Positions 51,263-64,000 of a stretch of 64,000 bases of DNA are shown here, piece after piece (position 1 is the first letter of the stretch; every line of letters begins with the position of its first letter). The notes below the pieces were generated by a model. It had not been told where the DNA came from, did no database searches, and saw only the letters and a list, made by a program, of their open reading frames with translations. Both the position numbers and the translations under genes were made by a program. The stretch comes from Auanema rhodensis (taxonomy: Eukaryota; Nematoda; Chromadorea; Rhabditida; Rhabditidae). The stretch is taken from contig OZ059897.1 in NCBI GenBank assembly GCA_964057225.1, positions 22,196,001 to 22,260,000 of the forward strand, written 5' to 3'.

Positions 51263-53550
51263 GCTAATTAAATGTACACGTGATGTGCACTTGGTATGTA
51301 ACTCGCTTCACGTGAAAGATAAAGAGATGCGGTTTTCAAAATTTGATTCCCCATGTCCATATTAGTCTAAAAACAAATTTTTATTGATATTGCTTCATGG
51401 TAACCATGACTTTGAAATTTACGTGAACTTTAATTTATGCTAATTAAATGTACACGTGATGTGCACTTGGTATGTAACTCGCTTCACGTGAAAGATAAAG
51501 AGATGCGGTTTTCAAAATTAGATTTCCCATGTCCATATTAGTCTAAAAACAAATTTTTATTGATATTGGTTCATGGTAACCATGACTTTGAAATTTACGT
51601 GAACTTTAATTTATGCTAATTAAATGTACACGTGATGTGCACTTGGTATGTAACTCGCTTCACGTGAAAGATAAAGAGATGCGGTTTTCAAAATTAGATT
51701 CCCCATGTCCATATTAGTCTAAAAACAAATTTTTATTGATATTGCTTCATGGTAACCATGACTTTGAAATTTACGTGAACTTTAATTTATGCTAATTAAA
51801 TGTACACGTGATGTGCACTTGGTATGTAACTCGCTTCACGTGAAAGATAAAGAGATGCGGTTTTCAAAATTAGATTCCCCATGTCCATATTAGTCTAAAA
51901 ACAAATTTTTATTGATATTGGTTCATGGTAACCATGACTTTGAAATTTACGTGAACTTTAATTTATGCTAATTAAATGTACACGTGATGTGCACTTGGTA
52001 TGTAACTCGCTTCACGTGAAAGATAAAGAGATGCGGTTTTCAAAATTAGATTTCCCATGTCCATATTAGTCTAAAAACAAATTTTTATTGATATTGGTTC
52101 ATGGTAACCATGACTTTGAAATTTACGTGAACTTTAATTTATGCTAATTAAATGTACACGTGATGTGCACTTGGTATGTAACTCGCTTCACGTGAAAGAT
52201 AAAGAGATGCGGTTTTCAAAATTAGATTCCCCATGTCCATATTAGTCTAAAAACAAATTTTTATTGATATTGGTTCATGGTAACCATGACTTTGAAATTT
52301 ACGTGAACTTTAATTTATGCTAATTAAATGTACACGTGATGTGCACTTGGTATGTAACTCGCTTCACGTGAAAGATAAAGAGATGCGGTTTTCAAAATTA
52401 GATTCCCCATGTCCATATTAGTCTAAAAACAAATTTTTATTGATATTGGTTCATGGTAACCATGACTTTGAAATTTACGTGAACTTTAATTTATGCTAAT
52501 TAAATGTACACGTGATGTGCACTTGGTATGTAACTCGCTTCACGTGGAAGATAAAGAGATGCGGTTTTCAAAATTAGATTCCCCATGTCCATATTAGTCT
52601 AAAAACAAATTTTTATTGATATTGGTGCATGGTAACCATGACTTTGAAATTTACGTGAACTTTAATTTATGCTAATTAAATGTACACGTGATGTGCACTT
52701 GGTATGTAACTCGCTTCACGTGAAAGATAAAGAGATGCGGTTTTCAAAATTAGATTCCCCATGTCCATATTAGTCTAAAAACAAATTTTTATTGATATTG
52801 GTGCATGGTAACCATGACTTTGAAATTTACGTGAACTTTAATTTATGCTAATTAAATGTACACGTGATGTGCACTTGGTATGTAACTCGCTTCACGTGAA
52901 AGATGAAGAGATGCTGTTTTCAAAATTAGATTCCCCATGTCCATATTAGTCTAAAAACAAAATTTTATTGATATTGGTGCATGGTAACCATGACTTTGAA
53001 ATTTACGTGAACTTTAATTCATGCTAATTAAATGTACACGTGATGTGCACTTGTTATGTAACTCGCTTCACGTGAAAGATAAAGAGATGCGGTTTTCAAA
53101 ATTAGATTCCTCATGTCCATATTAGTCTAAAAACAAATTTTCATTGATATTGGTTCATGGTAACCATGACTTTGAAATTTACGTGAACTTTAATTTATGC
53201 TAATTAAATGTACACGTGATGTGCACTTGGTATGTAACTCGCTTCACGTGAAAGATAAAGAGATGCGGTTTTCAAAATTAGATTCCCCATGTCCATATTA
53301 GTCTAAAAACAAATTTTAATTGATATTGGTTCATGGTAACCATGACTTTGAAATTTACGTGAACTTTAATTTATGCTAATTAAATGTACACGTGATGTGC
53401 ACTTGGTATGTAACTCGCTTCACGTGAAAGATAAAGAGATGCGGTTTTCAAAATTAGATCCCCCATGTCCATATTAGTCTAAAAACAAATTTTTGTTGAT
53501 ATTGGTGCATGGTAACCATGACTTTGAAATTTACGTGAACTTTAATTTAT
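51263..53550 (+). repeat. 13-monomer (2288 bp) spacing carrying a third copy of the 4-mer
   Basis: After a run of TTGCTTC, GATTTCCC and T-type monomers, the four-monomer set recurs at 52847-53550, with CTTGTTATG at 53051, 2288 bp after 50763. The following monomer (AATTTGATT plus TTGCTTC; 51263 and 53551) is also repeated at 2288 bp. The third copy keeps the GATGAAG and GATGCTG changes of the first. Confidence 0.82.
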
Positions 53551-56500
53551 GCTAATTAAATGTACACGTGATGTGCACTTGGTATGTAACTCGCTTCACG
53601 TGAAAGATAAAGAGATGCGGTTTTCAAAATTTGATTCCCCATGTCCATATTAGTCTAAAAACAAATTTTTATTGATATTGCTTCATGGTAACCATGACTT
53701 TGAAATTTACGTGAACTTTAATTTATGCTAATTAAATGTACACGTGATGTGCACTTGGTATGTAACTCGCTTCACGTGAAAGATAAAGAGATGCGGTTTT
53801 CAAAATTAGATTTCCCATGTCCATATTAGTCTAAAAACAAATTTTTATTGATATTGGTTCATGGTAACCATGACTTTGAAATTTACGTGAACTTTAATTT
53901 ATGCTAATTAAATGTACACGTGATGTGCACTTGGTATGTAACTCGCTTCACGTGAAAGATAAAGAGATGCGGTTTTCAAAATTAGATTCCCCATGTCCAT
54001 ATTAGTCTAAAAACAAATTTTTATTGATATTGGTTCATGGTAACCATGACTTTGAAATTTACGTGAACTTTAATTTATGCTAATTAAATGTACACGTGAT
54101 GTGCACTTGGTATGTAACTCGCTTCACGTGAAAGATAAAGAGATGCGGTTTTCAAAATTAGATTCCCCATGTCCATATTAGTCTAAAAACAAATTTTTAT
54201 TGATATTGGTGCATGGTAACCATGACTTTGAAATTTACGTGAACTTTAATTTATGCTAATTAAATGTACACGTGATGTGCACTTGGTATGTAACTCGCTT
54301 CACGTGAAAGATAAAGAGATGCGGTTTTCAAAATTAGATTCCCCATGTCCATATTAGTCTAAAAACAAATTTTTATTGATATTGGTTCATGGTAACCATG
54401 ACTTTGAAATTTACGTGAACTTTAATTTATGCTAATTAAATGTACACGTGATGTGCACTTGGTATGTAACTCGCTTCACGTGAAAGATAAAGAGATGCGG
54501 TTTTCAAAATTAGATTCCCCATGTCCATATTAGTCTAAAAACAAATTTTTATTGATATTGGTGCATGGTAACCATGACTTTGAAATTTACGTGAACTTTA
54601 ATTTATGCTAATTAAATGTACACGTGATGTGCACTTGGTATGTAACTCGCTTCACGTGAAAGATAAAGAGATGCGGTTTTCAAAATTAGATTCCCCATGT
54701 CCATATTAGTCTAAAAACAAATTTTTATTGATATTGGTGCATGGTAACCATGACTTTGAAATTTACGTGAACTTTAATTTATGCTAATTAAATGTACACG
54801 TGATGTGCACTTGGTATGTAACTTGCTTCACGTGAAAGATAAAGAGATGCGGTTTTCAAAATTAGATTCCCCATGTCCATATTAGTCTAAAAACAAATTT
54901 TGATTGATATTGGTGCATGGTAACCATGACTTTGAAATTTACGTGAACTTTAATTTATGCTAATTAAATGTACACGTGATGTGCACTTGGTATGTAACTC
55001 GCTTCACGTGAAAGATAACGAGATGCGGTTTTCAAAATTAGATTCCCCATGTCCATATTAGTCTAAAAACAAATTTTTATTGATATTGGTTCATGGTAAC
55101 CATGACTTTGAAATTTACGTGAACTTTAATTTATGCTAATTAAATGTACACGTGATGGGCACTTGGTATGTAACTCGCTTCACGTGAAAGATAAAGAGAT
55201 GCGGTTTTCAAAATTAGATTCCCCATGTCCATATTAGTCTAAAAACAAATTTTTATTGATATTGGTTCATGGTAACCATGACTTTGAAATTTACGTGAAC
55301 TTTAATTTATGCTAATTAAATGTACACGTGATGTGCACTTGGTATGTAACTCGCTTCACGTGAAAGATAAAGAGATGCGGTTTTCAAAATTAGATTCCCC
55401 ATGTCCATATTAGTCTAAAAACAAATTTTTATTGATATTGGTTCATGGTAACCATGACTTTGAAATTTACGTGAACTTTAATTTATGCTAATTAAATGTA
55501 CACGTGATGTGCACTTGGTATGTAACTCGCTTCACGTGAAAGATAAAGAGATGCGGTTTTCAAAATTAGATTCCCCATGTCCATATTAGTCTAAAAACAA
55601 ATTTTTATTGATATTGGTGCATGGTAACCATGACTTTGAAATTTACGTGAACTTTAATTTATGCTAATTAAATGTACACGTGATGTGCACTTGGTATGTA
55701 ACTCGCTTCACGTGAAAGATAAAGAGATGCGGTTTTCAAAATTAGATTCCCCATGTCCATATTAGTTTAAAAACAAATTTTTATTGATATTGGTGCATGG
55801 TAACCATGACTTTGAAATTTACGTGAACTTTAATTTATGCTAATTAAATGTACACGTGATGTGCACTTGGTATGTAACTCGCTTCACGTGAAAGATAAAG
55901 AGATGCGGTTTTCAAAATTAGATTCCCCATGTCCATATTAGTCTAAAAACAAAATTTGATTGATATTGGTGCATGGTAACCATGACTTTGAAATTTACGT
56001 GAACTTTAATTTATGCTAATTAAATATACACGTGATGTGCACTTGGTATGTAACTCGCTTCACGTGAAAGATAAAGAGATGCGGTTTTCAAAATTAGATT
56101 CCCCATGTCCATATTAGTCTAAAAACAAATTTTTATTGATATTGGTGAATGGTAACCATGACTTTGAAATTTACGTGAACTTTAATTTATGCTAATTAAA
56201 TGTACACGTGATGTGCACTTGGTATGTAACTCGCTTCACGTGAAAGATAAAGAGATGCGGTTTTCAAAATTAGATTCCCCATGTCCATATTAGTCTAAAA
56301 ACAAATTTTTATTGATATTGGTGCATGGTAACCATGACTTTGAAATTTACGTGAACTTTAATTTATGCTAATTAAATGTACACGTGATGTGCACTTGGTA
56401 TGTAACTCGCTTCACGTGAAAGATAAAGAGATACGGTTTTCAAAATTAGATTCCCCATGTCCATATTAGTCTAAAAACAAATTTTTATTGATATTGGTGC

Positions 56501-59500
56501 ATGGTAACCATGACTTTGAAATTTACGTGAACTTTAATTTATGCTAATTAAATGTACACGTGATGTGCACTTGGTATGTAACTCGCTTCACGTGAAAGAT
56601 AAAGAGATGCGGTTTTCAAAATTAGATTCCCCATGTCCATATTAGTTTAAAAACAAATTTTTATTGATATTGGTTCATGGTAACCATGACTTTGAAATTT
56701 ACGTGAACTTTAATTTATGCTAATTAAATGTACACGTGATGTGCACTTGGTATGTAACTCGCTTCACGTGAAAGATAAAGAGATGCGGTTTTCAAAATTA
56801 GATTCCCCATGTCCATATTAGTCTAAAAACAAATTTTTATTGATATTGGTGCATGGTAACCATGACTTTGAAATTTACGTGAACTTTAATTTATGCTAAT
56901 TAAATGTACACGTGATGTGCACTTGGTATGTAACTCGCTTCACGTGAAAGATAAAGAGATGCGGTTTTCAAAATTAGATTCCCCATGTCCATATTAGTCT
57001 AAAAACAAATTTTTATTGATATTGGTTCATGGTAACCATGACTTTGAAATTTACGTGAACTTTAATTTATGCTAATTAAATGTACACGTGATGTGCACTT
57101 GGTATGTAACTCGCTTCACGTGAAAGATAAAGAGATGCGGTTTTCAAAATTAGATTCCCCATGTCCATATTAGTCTAAAAACAAATTTTTATTGATATTG
57201 GTTCATGGTAACCATGACTTTGAAATTTACGTGAACTTTAATTTATGCTAATTAAATGTACACGTGATGTGCACTTGGTATGTAACTCGCTTCACGTGAA
57301 AGATAAAGAGATGCGGTTTTCAAAATTAGATTCCCCATGTCCATATTAGTCTAAAAACAAATTTTTATTGATATTGGTTCATGGTAACTATGACTTTGAA
57401 ATTTACGTGAACTTTAATTTATGCTAATTAAATGTACACGTGATGTGCACTTGGTATGTAACTCGCTTCACGTGAAAGATAGAGAGATGCGGTTTTCAAA
57501 ATTAGATTCCCCATGTCCATATTAGTCTAAAAACAAATTTTTATCAATATTGGTTCATGGTAACCATGACTTTGAAATTTACGTGAACTTTAATTTATGC
57601 TAATTAAATGTACACGTGATGTGCACTTGGTATGTAACTCGCTTCACGTGAAAGATAAAGAGATGCTGTTTTCAAAATTAGATTCCCCATGTCCATATTA
57701 GTCTAAAAACAAATTTTTATTGATATTGGTGCATGGTAACCATGACTTTGAAATTTACGTGAACTTTAATTTATGCTAATTAAATGTACACGTGATGTGC
57801 ACTTGGTATGTAACTCGCTTCACGTGAAAGATAAAGAGATGCGGTTTTCAAAATTAGATTCCCCATGTCCATATTAGTTTAAAAACAAATTTTTATTGAT
57901 ATTGGTGCTTGGTAACCATGACTTTGAAATTTACGTGAACTTTAATTTATGCTAATTAAATGTACACGTGATGTGCACTTGGTATGTAACTCGCTTCACG
58001 TGAAAGATAAAGAGATGCGGTTTTCAAAATTAGATTCCCCATGTCCATATTAGTCTAAAAACAAATTTTTATTGATATTGGTGCATGGTAACCATGACTT
58101 TGAAATTTACGTGAACTTTAATTTATGCTAATTAAATGTACACGTGATGTGCACTTGGTATGTAACTCGCTTCACGTGAAAGATGAAGAGATGCTGTTTT
58201 CAAAATTAGATTCCCCATGTCCATATTAGTCTAAAAACAAAATTTGATTGATATTGGTGCATGGTAACCATGACTTTGAAATTTACGTGAACTTTAATTT
58301 ATGCTAATTAAATGTACACGTGATGTGCACTTGGTATGTAACTCGCTTCACGTGAAAGATGAAGAGATGCTGTTTTCAAAATTAGATTCCCCATGTCCAT
58401 ATTAGTCTAAAAACAAAATTTGATTGATATTGGTGCATGGTAACCATGACTTTGAAATTTACGTGAACTTTAATTTATGCTAATTAAATATACACGTGAT
58501 GTGCACTTGGTATGTAACTCGCTTCACGTGAAAGATAAAGAGATGCGGTTTTCAAAATTAGATTCCCCATGTCCATATTAGTCTAAAAACAAATTTTTAT
58601 TGATATTGGTGAATGGTAACCATGACTTTGAAATTTACGTGAACTTTAATTTATGCTAATTAAATGTACACGTGATGTGCACTTGGTATGTAACTCGCTT
58701 CACGTGAAAGATGAAGAGATGCGGTTTTCAAAATTAGATTCCCCATGTCCATATTAGTCTAAAAACAAATTTTTATTGATATTGGTGCATGGTAACCATG
58801 ACTTTGAAATTTACGTGAACTTTAATTTATGCTAATTAAATGTACACGTGATGTGCACTTGGTATGTAACTCGCTTCACGTGAAAGATAAAGAGATGCGG
58901 TTTTCAAAATTAGATTCCCCATGTCCATATTAGTCTAAAAACAAATTTTTATTGATATTGGTTCATGGTAACCATGACTTTGAAATTTACGTGAACTTTA
59001 ATTTATGCTAATTAAATGTACACGTGATGTGCACTTGGTATGTAACTCGCTTCACGTGAAAGATAAAGAGATGCGGTTTTCAAAATTAGATTCCCCATGT
59101 CCATATTAGTCTAAAAACAAATTTTTATTGATATTGGTGCATGGTAACCATGACTTTGAAATTTACGTGAACTTTAATTTATGCTAATTAAATGTACACG
59201 TGATGTGCACTTGGTATGTAACTCGCTTCACGTGAAAGATAAAGAGATGCGGTTTTCAAAATTAGATTCCCCATGTCCATATTAGTCTAAAAACAAATTT
59301 TTATTGATATTGGTTCATGGTAACCATGACTTTGAAATTTACGTGAACTTTAATTTATGCTAATTAAATGTACACGTGATGTGCACTTGGTATGTAACTC
59401 GCTTCACGTGAAAGATAAAGAGATGCGGTTTTCAAAATTAGATTCCCCATGTCCATATTAGTCTAAAAACAAATTTTTATTGATATTGGTTCATGGTAAC

Positions 59501-61646
59501 CATGACTTTGAAATTTACGTGAACTTTAATTTATGCTAATTAAATGTACACGTGATGTGCACTTGGTATGTAACTCGCTTCACGTGAAAGATAAAGAGAT
59601 GCGGTTTTCAAAATTAGATCCCCCATGTCCATATTAGTCTAAAAACAAATTTTTATTGATATTGGTGCATGGTAACCATGACTTTGAAATTTACGTGAAC
59701 TTTAATTTATGCTAATTAAATGTACACGTGATGTGCACTTGGTATGTAACTCGCTTCACGTGAAAGATAAAGAGATGCGGTTTTCAAAATTAGATTCCCC
59801 ATGTCCATATTAGTCTAAAAACAAATTTTTATTGATATTGCTTCATGGTAACCATGACTTTGAAATTTACGTGAACTTTAATTTATGCTAATTAAATGTA
59901 CACGTGATGTGCACTTGGTATGTAACTCGCTTCACGTGAAAGATAAAGAGATGCGGTTTTCAAAATTAGATTTCCCATGTCCATATTAGTCTAAAAACAA
60001 ATTTTTATTGATATTGGTTCATGGTAACCATGACTTTGAAATTTACGTGAACTTTAATTTATGCTAATTAAATGTACACGTGATGTGCACTTGGTATGTA
60101 ACTCGCTTCACGTGAAAGATAAAGAGATGCGGTTTTCAAAATTAGATTCCCCATGTCCATATTAGTTTAAAAACAAATTTTTATTGATATTGGTTCATGG
60201 TAACCATGACTTTGAAATTTACGTGAATTTTAATTTATGCTAATTAAATGTACACGTGATGTGCACTTGGTATGTAACTCGCTTCACGTGAAAGATAAAG
60301 AGATGCGGTTTTCAAAATTAGATTCCCCATGTCCATATTAGTCTAAAAACAAATTTTTATTGATATTGGTGCATGGTAACCATGACTTTGAAATTTACGT
60401 GAACTTTAATTTATGCTAATTAAATGTACACGTGATGTGCACTTGGTATGTAACTCGCTTCACGTGAAAGATAAAGAGATGCGGTTTTCAAAATTAGATT
60501 CCCCATGTCCATATTAGTCTAAAAACAAATTTTTATTGATATTGGTTCATGGTAACCATGACTTTGAAATTTACGTGAACTTTAATTTATGCTAATTAAA
60601 TGTACACGTGATGTGCACTTGGTATGTAACTCGCTTCACGTGAAAGATAAAGAGATGCGGTTTTCAAAATTAGATTCCCCATGTCCATATTAGTCTAAAA
60701 ACAAATTTTTATTGATATTGGTTCATGGTAACTATGACTTTGAAATTTACGTGAACTTTAATTTATGCTAATTAAATGTACACGTGATGTGCACTTGGTA
60801 TGTAACTCGCTTCACGTGAAAGATAAAGAGATGCGGTTTTCAAAATTAGATTCCCCATGTCCATATTAGTCTAAAAACAAATTTTTATTGATATTGGTTC
60901 ATGGTAACTATGACTTTGAAATTTACGTGAACTTTAATTTATGCTAATTAAATGTACACGTGATGTGCACTAGGTATGTAACTCGCTTCACGTGAAAGAT
61001 AAAGAGATGCGGTTTTCAAAATTAGATTCCCCATGTCCATATTAGTCTAAAAACAAATTTTTATTGATATTGGTGCATGGTAACCATGACTTTGAAATTT
61101 ACGTGAACTTTAATTTATGCTAATTAAATGTACACGTGATGTGCACTTGGTATGTAACTCGCTTCACGTGAAAGATAAAGAGATGCGGTTTTCAAAATTA
61201 GATTCCCCATGTCCATATTAGTCTAAAAACAAATTTTTATTGATATTGGTGCATGGTAACCATGACTTTGAAATTTACGTGAACTTTAATTTATGCTAAT
61301 TAAATGTACACGTGATGTGCACTTGGTATGTAACTCGCTTCACGTGAAAGATAAAGAGATGCGGTTTTCAAAATTAGATTCCCCATGTCCATATTAGTCT
61401 AAAAACAAATTTTTATTGATATTGGTGCATGGTAACCATAACTTTGAAATTTACGTGAACTTTAATTTATGCTAATTAAATGTACACGTGATGTGCACTT
61501 GGTATGTAACTCGCTTCACGTGAAAGATGAAGAGATGCTGTTTTCAAAATTAGATTCCCCATGTCCATATTAGTCTAAAAACAAAATTTTATTGATATTG
61601 GTGCATGGTAACCATGACTTTGAAATTTACGTGAACTTTAATTTAT
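53551..61646 (+). repeat. Mixed satellite domain of T- and G-type monomers
   Basis: Monomers 291-336. No dominant long period found by eye. Local features are a GATAACG monomer near 55018 followed by GATGGGC (a faint echo of 28031-28382), AATATACACG plus GGTGAATGG (55999/56175 and 58479), two adjacent identical-looking copies with GATGAAG, GATGCTG and ACAAAATTTGATT (58127 and 58303), and TAACTATG copies near 57388, 60731 and 60907. Confidence 0.72.
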
Positions 61647-62702
61647 GCTAATTAAATGTACACGTGATGTGCACTTGGTATGTAACTCGCTTCACGTGAA
61701 AGATAAAGAGATGCGGTTTTCAAAATTAGATTCCCCATGTCCATATTAGTCTAAAAACAAATTTTTATTGATATTGGTGAATGGTAACCATGACTTTGAA
61801 ATTTACGTGAACTTTAATTTATGCTAATTAAATGTACACGTGATGTGCACTTGGTATGTAACTCGCTTCACGTGAAAGATGAAGAGATGCGGTTTTCAAA
61901 ATTAGATTCCCCATGTCCATATTAGTCTAAAAACAAATTTTTATTGATATTGGTGCATGGTAACCATGACTTTGAAATTTACGTGAACTTTAATTTATGC
62001 TAATTAAATGTACACGTGATGTGCACTTGGTATGTAACTCGCTTCACGTGAAAGATAAAGAGATGCGGTTTTCAAAATTAGATTCCCCATGTCCATATTA
62101 GTCTAAAAACAAATTTTTATTGATATTGGTGAATGGTAACCATGACTTTGAAATTTACGTGAACTTTAATTTATGCTAATTAAATGTACACGTGATGTGC
62201 ACTTGGTATGTAACTCGCTTCACGTGAAAGATGAAGAGATGCGGTTTTCAAAATTAGATTCCCCATGTCCATATTAGTCTAAAAACAAATTTTTATTGAT
62301 ATTGGTGCATGGTAACCATGACTTTGAAATTTACGTGAACTTTAATTTATGCTAATTAAATGTACACGTGATGTGCACTTGGTATGTAACTCGCTTCACG
62401 TGAAAGATAAAGAGATGCGGTTTTCAAAATTAGATTCCCCATGTCCATATTAGTCTAAAAACAAATTTTTATTGATATTGGTGAATGGTAACCATGACTT
62501 TGAAATTTACGTGAACTTTAATTTATGCTAATTAAATGTACACGTGATGTGCACTTGGTATGTAACTCGCTTCACGTGAAAGATGAAGAGATGCGGTTTT
62601 CAAAATTAGATTCCCCATGTCCATATTAGTCTAAAAACAAATTTTTATTGATATTGGTGCATGGTAACCATGACTTTGAAATTTACGTGAACTTTAATTT
62701 AT
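61647..62702 (+). repeat. Dimeric (352 bp) higher-order repeat, three copies
   Basis: Monomers 337-342 alternate a GGTGAATGG copy with a GATGAAGAG copy. GTGAAT occurs at 61777, 62129 and 62481, exactly 352 bp apart. The same pair appears singly at 35423/35599, 36303/36479, 39119/39295 and 58479/58655, so a pre-existing dimer was amplified here. Confidence 0.88.
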
Positions 62703-64000
62703 GCTAATTAAATGTACACGTGATGTGCACTTGGTATGTAACTCGCTTCACGTGAAAGATAAAGAGATGCGGTTTTCAAAATTAGATTCCCCATGTCCAT
62801 ATTAGTCTAAAAACAAATTTTTATTGATATTGGTTCATGGTAACCATGACTTTGAAATTTACGTGAACTTTAATTTATGCTAATTAAATGTACACGTGAT
62901 GTGCACTTGGTATGTAACTCGCTTCACGTGAAAGATAAAGAGATGCGGTTTTCAAAATTAGATTCCCCATGTCCATATTAGTCTAAAAACAAATTTTTAT
63001 TGATATTGGTTCATGGTAACCATGACTTTGAAATTTACGTGAACTTTAATTTATGCTAATTAAATGTACACGTGATGTGCACTTGGTATGTAACTCGCTT
63101 CACGTGAAAGATAAAGAGATGCGGTTTTCAAAATTAGATCCCCCATGTCCATATTAGTCTAAAAACAAATTTTTATTGATATTGGTGCATGGTAACCATG
63201 ACTTTGAAATTTACGTGAACTTTAATTTATGCTAATTAAATGTACACGTGATGTGCACTTGGTATGTAACTCGCTTCACGTGAAAGATAAAGAGATGCGG
63301 TTTTCAAAATTAGATTCCCCATGTCCATATTAGTCTAAAAACAAATTTTTATTGATATTGCTTCATGGTAACCATGACTTTGAAATTTACGTGAACTTTA
63401 ATTTATGCTAATTAAATGTACACGTGATGTGCACTTGGTATGTAACTCGCTTCACGTGAAAGATAAAGAGATGCGGTTTTCAAAATTAGATTTCCCATGT
63501 CCATATTAGTCTAAAAACAAATTTTTATTGATATTGGTTCATGGTAACCATGACTTTGAAATTTACGTGAACTTTAATTTATGCTAATTGAATGTACACG
63601 TGATGTGCACTTGGTATGTAACTCGCTTCACGTGAAAGATAAAGAGATGCGGTTTTCAAAATTAGATTCCCCATGTCCATATTAGTCTAAAAACAAATTT
63701 TTATTGATATTGGTTCATGGTAACCATGACTTTGAAATTTACGTGAACTTTAATTTATGCTAATTAAATGTACACGTGATGTGCACTTGGTATGTAACTC
63801 GCTTCACGTGAAAGATAAAGAGATGCGGTTTTCAAAATTAGATCCCCCATGTCCATATTAGTCTAAAAACAAATTTTTATTGATATTGGTGCATGGTAAC
63901 CATGACTTTGAAATTTACGTGAACTTTAATTTATGCTAATTAAATGTACACGTGATGTGCACTTGGTATGTAACTCGCTTCACGTGAAAGATAAAGAGAT
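62703..64000 (+). repeat. Right end of window: satellite continues off the edge
   Basis: Monomers 343-349 plus 66 bases of the next. The order T, T, GATCCCCC, TTGCTTC, GATTTCCC, T matches 59183-60238 at a distance of 3520 bp (20 monomers). One monomer has AATTGAATG at its start (63583). The array runs on past 64000. Confidence 0.85.

Larger units (their letters stand above)
2509..64000 (+). repeat. 176-bp satellite array: 349 full monomers plus 66 bp, all head to tail
   Basis: Taking GCTAATTAAA as monomer start, monomers begin at 2511, 2687, 2863 and so on to 63935. The distance is exactly 349 x 176 bp, and checks every 15 monomers (2640 bp) all fall in the same register. Satellite homology begins two bases earlier, at 2509. 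No inverted monomer and no transposon insertion was seen. The consensus has 56 G+C of 176 (32%). Differences are single-base substitutions, most copies carrying none to five. The commonest is position 133 (T in GGTTCATGG, G in GGTGCATGG). Others recur at 24, 31-32, 59-61, 69, 75, 87-88, 93, 105-106, 117-123, 126, 131 and 134. No rRNA, tRNA or histone sequence is recognisable. The monomer length matches nucleosome-scale centromeric satellites, but function is not shown. Confidence 0.98.

Noticed and set aside
2511-64000. CENP-B box
   Set aside because: I searched the consensus for the NTTCGNNNNANNCGGGN pattern on both strands; the nearest stretch (TCGCTTCACG to GATGCGG) does not match it.
2511-64000. 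CRISPR array or bacterial repeat
   Set aside because: There are no unique spacers: units are contiguous and nearly identical along all 176 bp, and the neighbour is a eukaryotic LINE.
2509-64000. Tandem gene family or rDNA/histone spacer
   Set aside because: No conserved coding frame and no resemblance to rRNA, 5S, tRNA or snRNA sequence was seen in the monomer on either strand.

Overview
This window looks like part of an animal (probably invertebrate) nuclear genome. Two things support that: a non-LTR retrotransposon with an apurinic-type endonuclease, and a very long AT-rich satellite array. Nothing in the sequence fixes the species. There are no prokaryotic genes, tRNAs, rRNAs or CRISPR arrays.

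Region 1 (1-2508, minus strand) is the 5' half of a CR1/Jockey-like LINE read right to left. It has a pyrimidine-rich leader (about 2285-2508), an intact 351-residue ORF1 (1229-2284; coiled coil, then a conserved RNA-binding-like core, then a basic tail), and the start of ORF2 (frame open from 1269 to the left edge, no stop). ORF2 carries all the usual endonuclease motifs. The reverse transcriptase should lie just beyond base 1. The ORF2 frame overlaps the end of ORF1 in the +1 frame and has no AUG before the endonuclease core.

Region 2 (2509-64000) is one uninterrupted head-to-tail satellite array of a 176-bp monomer (about 32% GC): 349 full monomers plus 66 bp of the next. All copies point the same way. 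Register is exact throughout: the first monomer starts at 2511 and the last at 63935, which is 349 x 176, with no net insertion or deletion. Monomers differ only by substitutions, and shared substitutions reveal a mosaic of higher-order repeats: 5-mers (880 bp) at the left, 10-mers and 4-mers at 9-13.6 kb, three 12-mers (2112 bp) at 14-20.3 kb, 7-, 13- and 6-mers at 24.5-34 kb, 5-mers at 35-37 kb, 10-mers at 42.6-46 kb, 4- and 13-mers at 50-53.5 kb, and dimers near 62 kb.

Each monomer holds three ACGTGA sites spaced 33 and 32 bp apart (about three helical turns each), plus several short dyads. Together with the nucleosome-scale length and higher-order organisation, this makes a centromeric or pericentromeric role plausible. 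That is inference: nothing in the sequence proves it.
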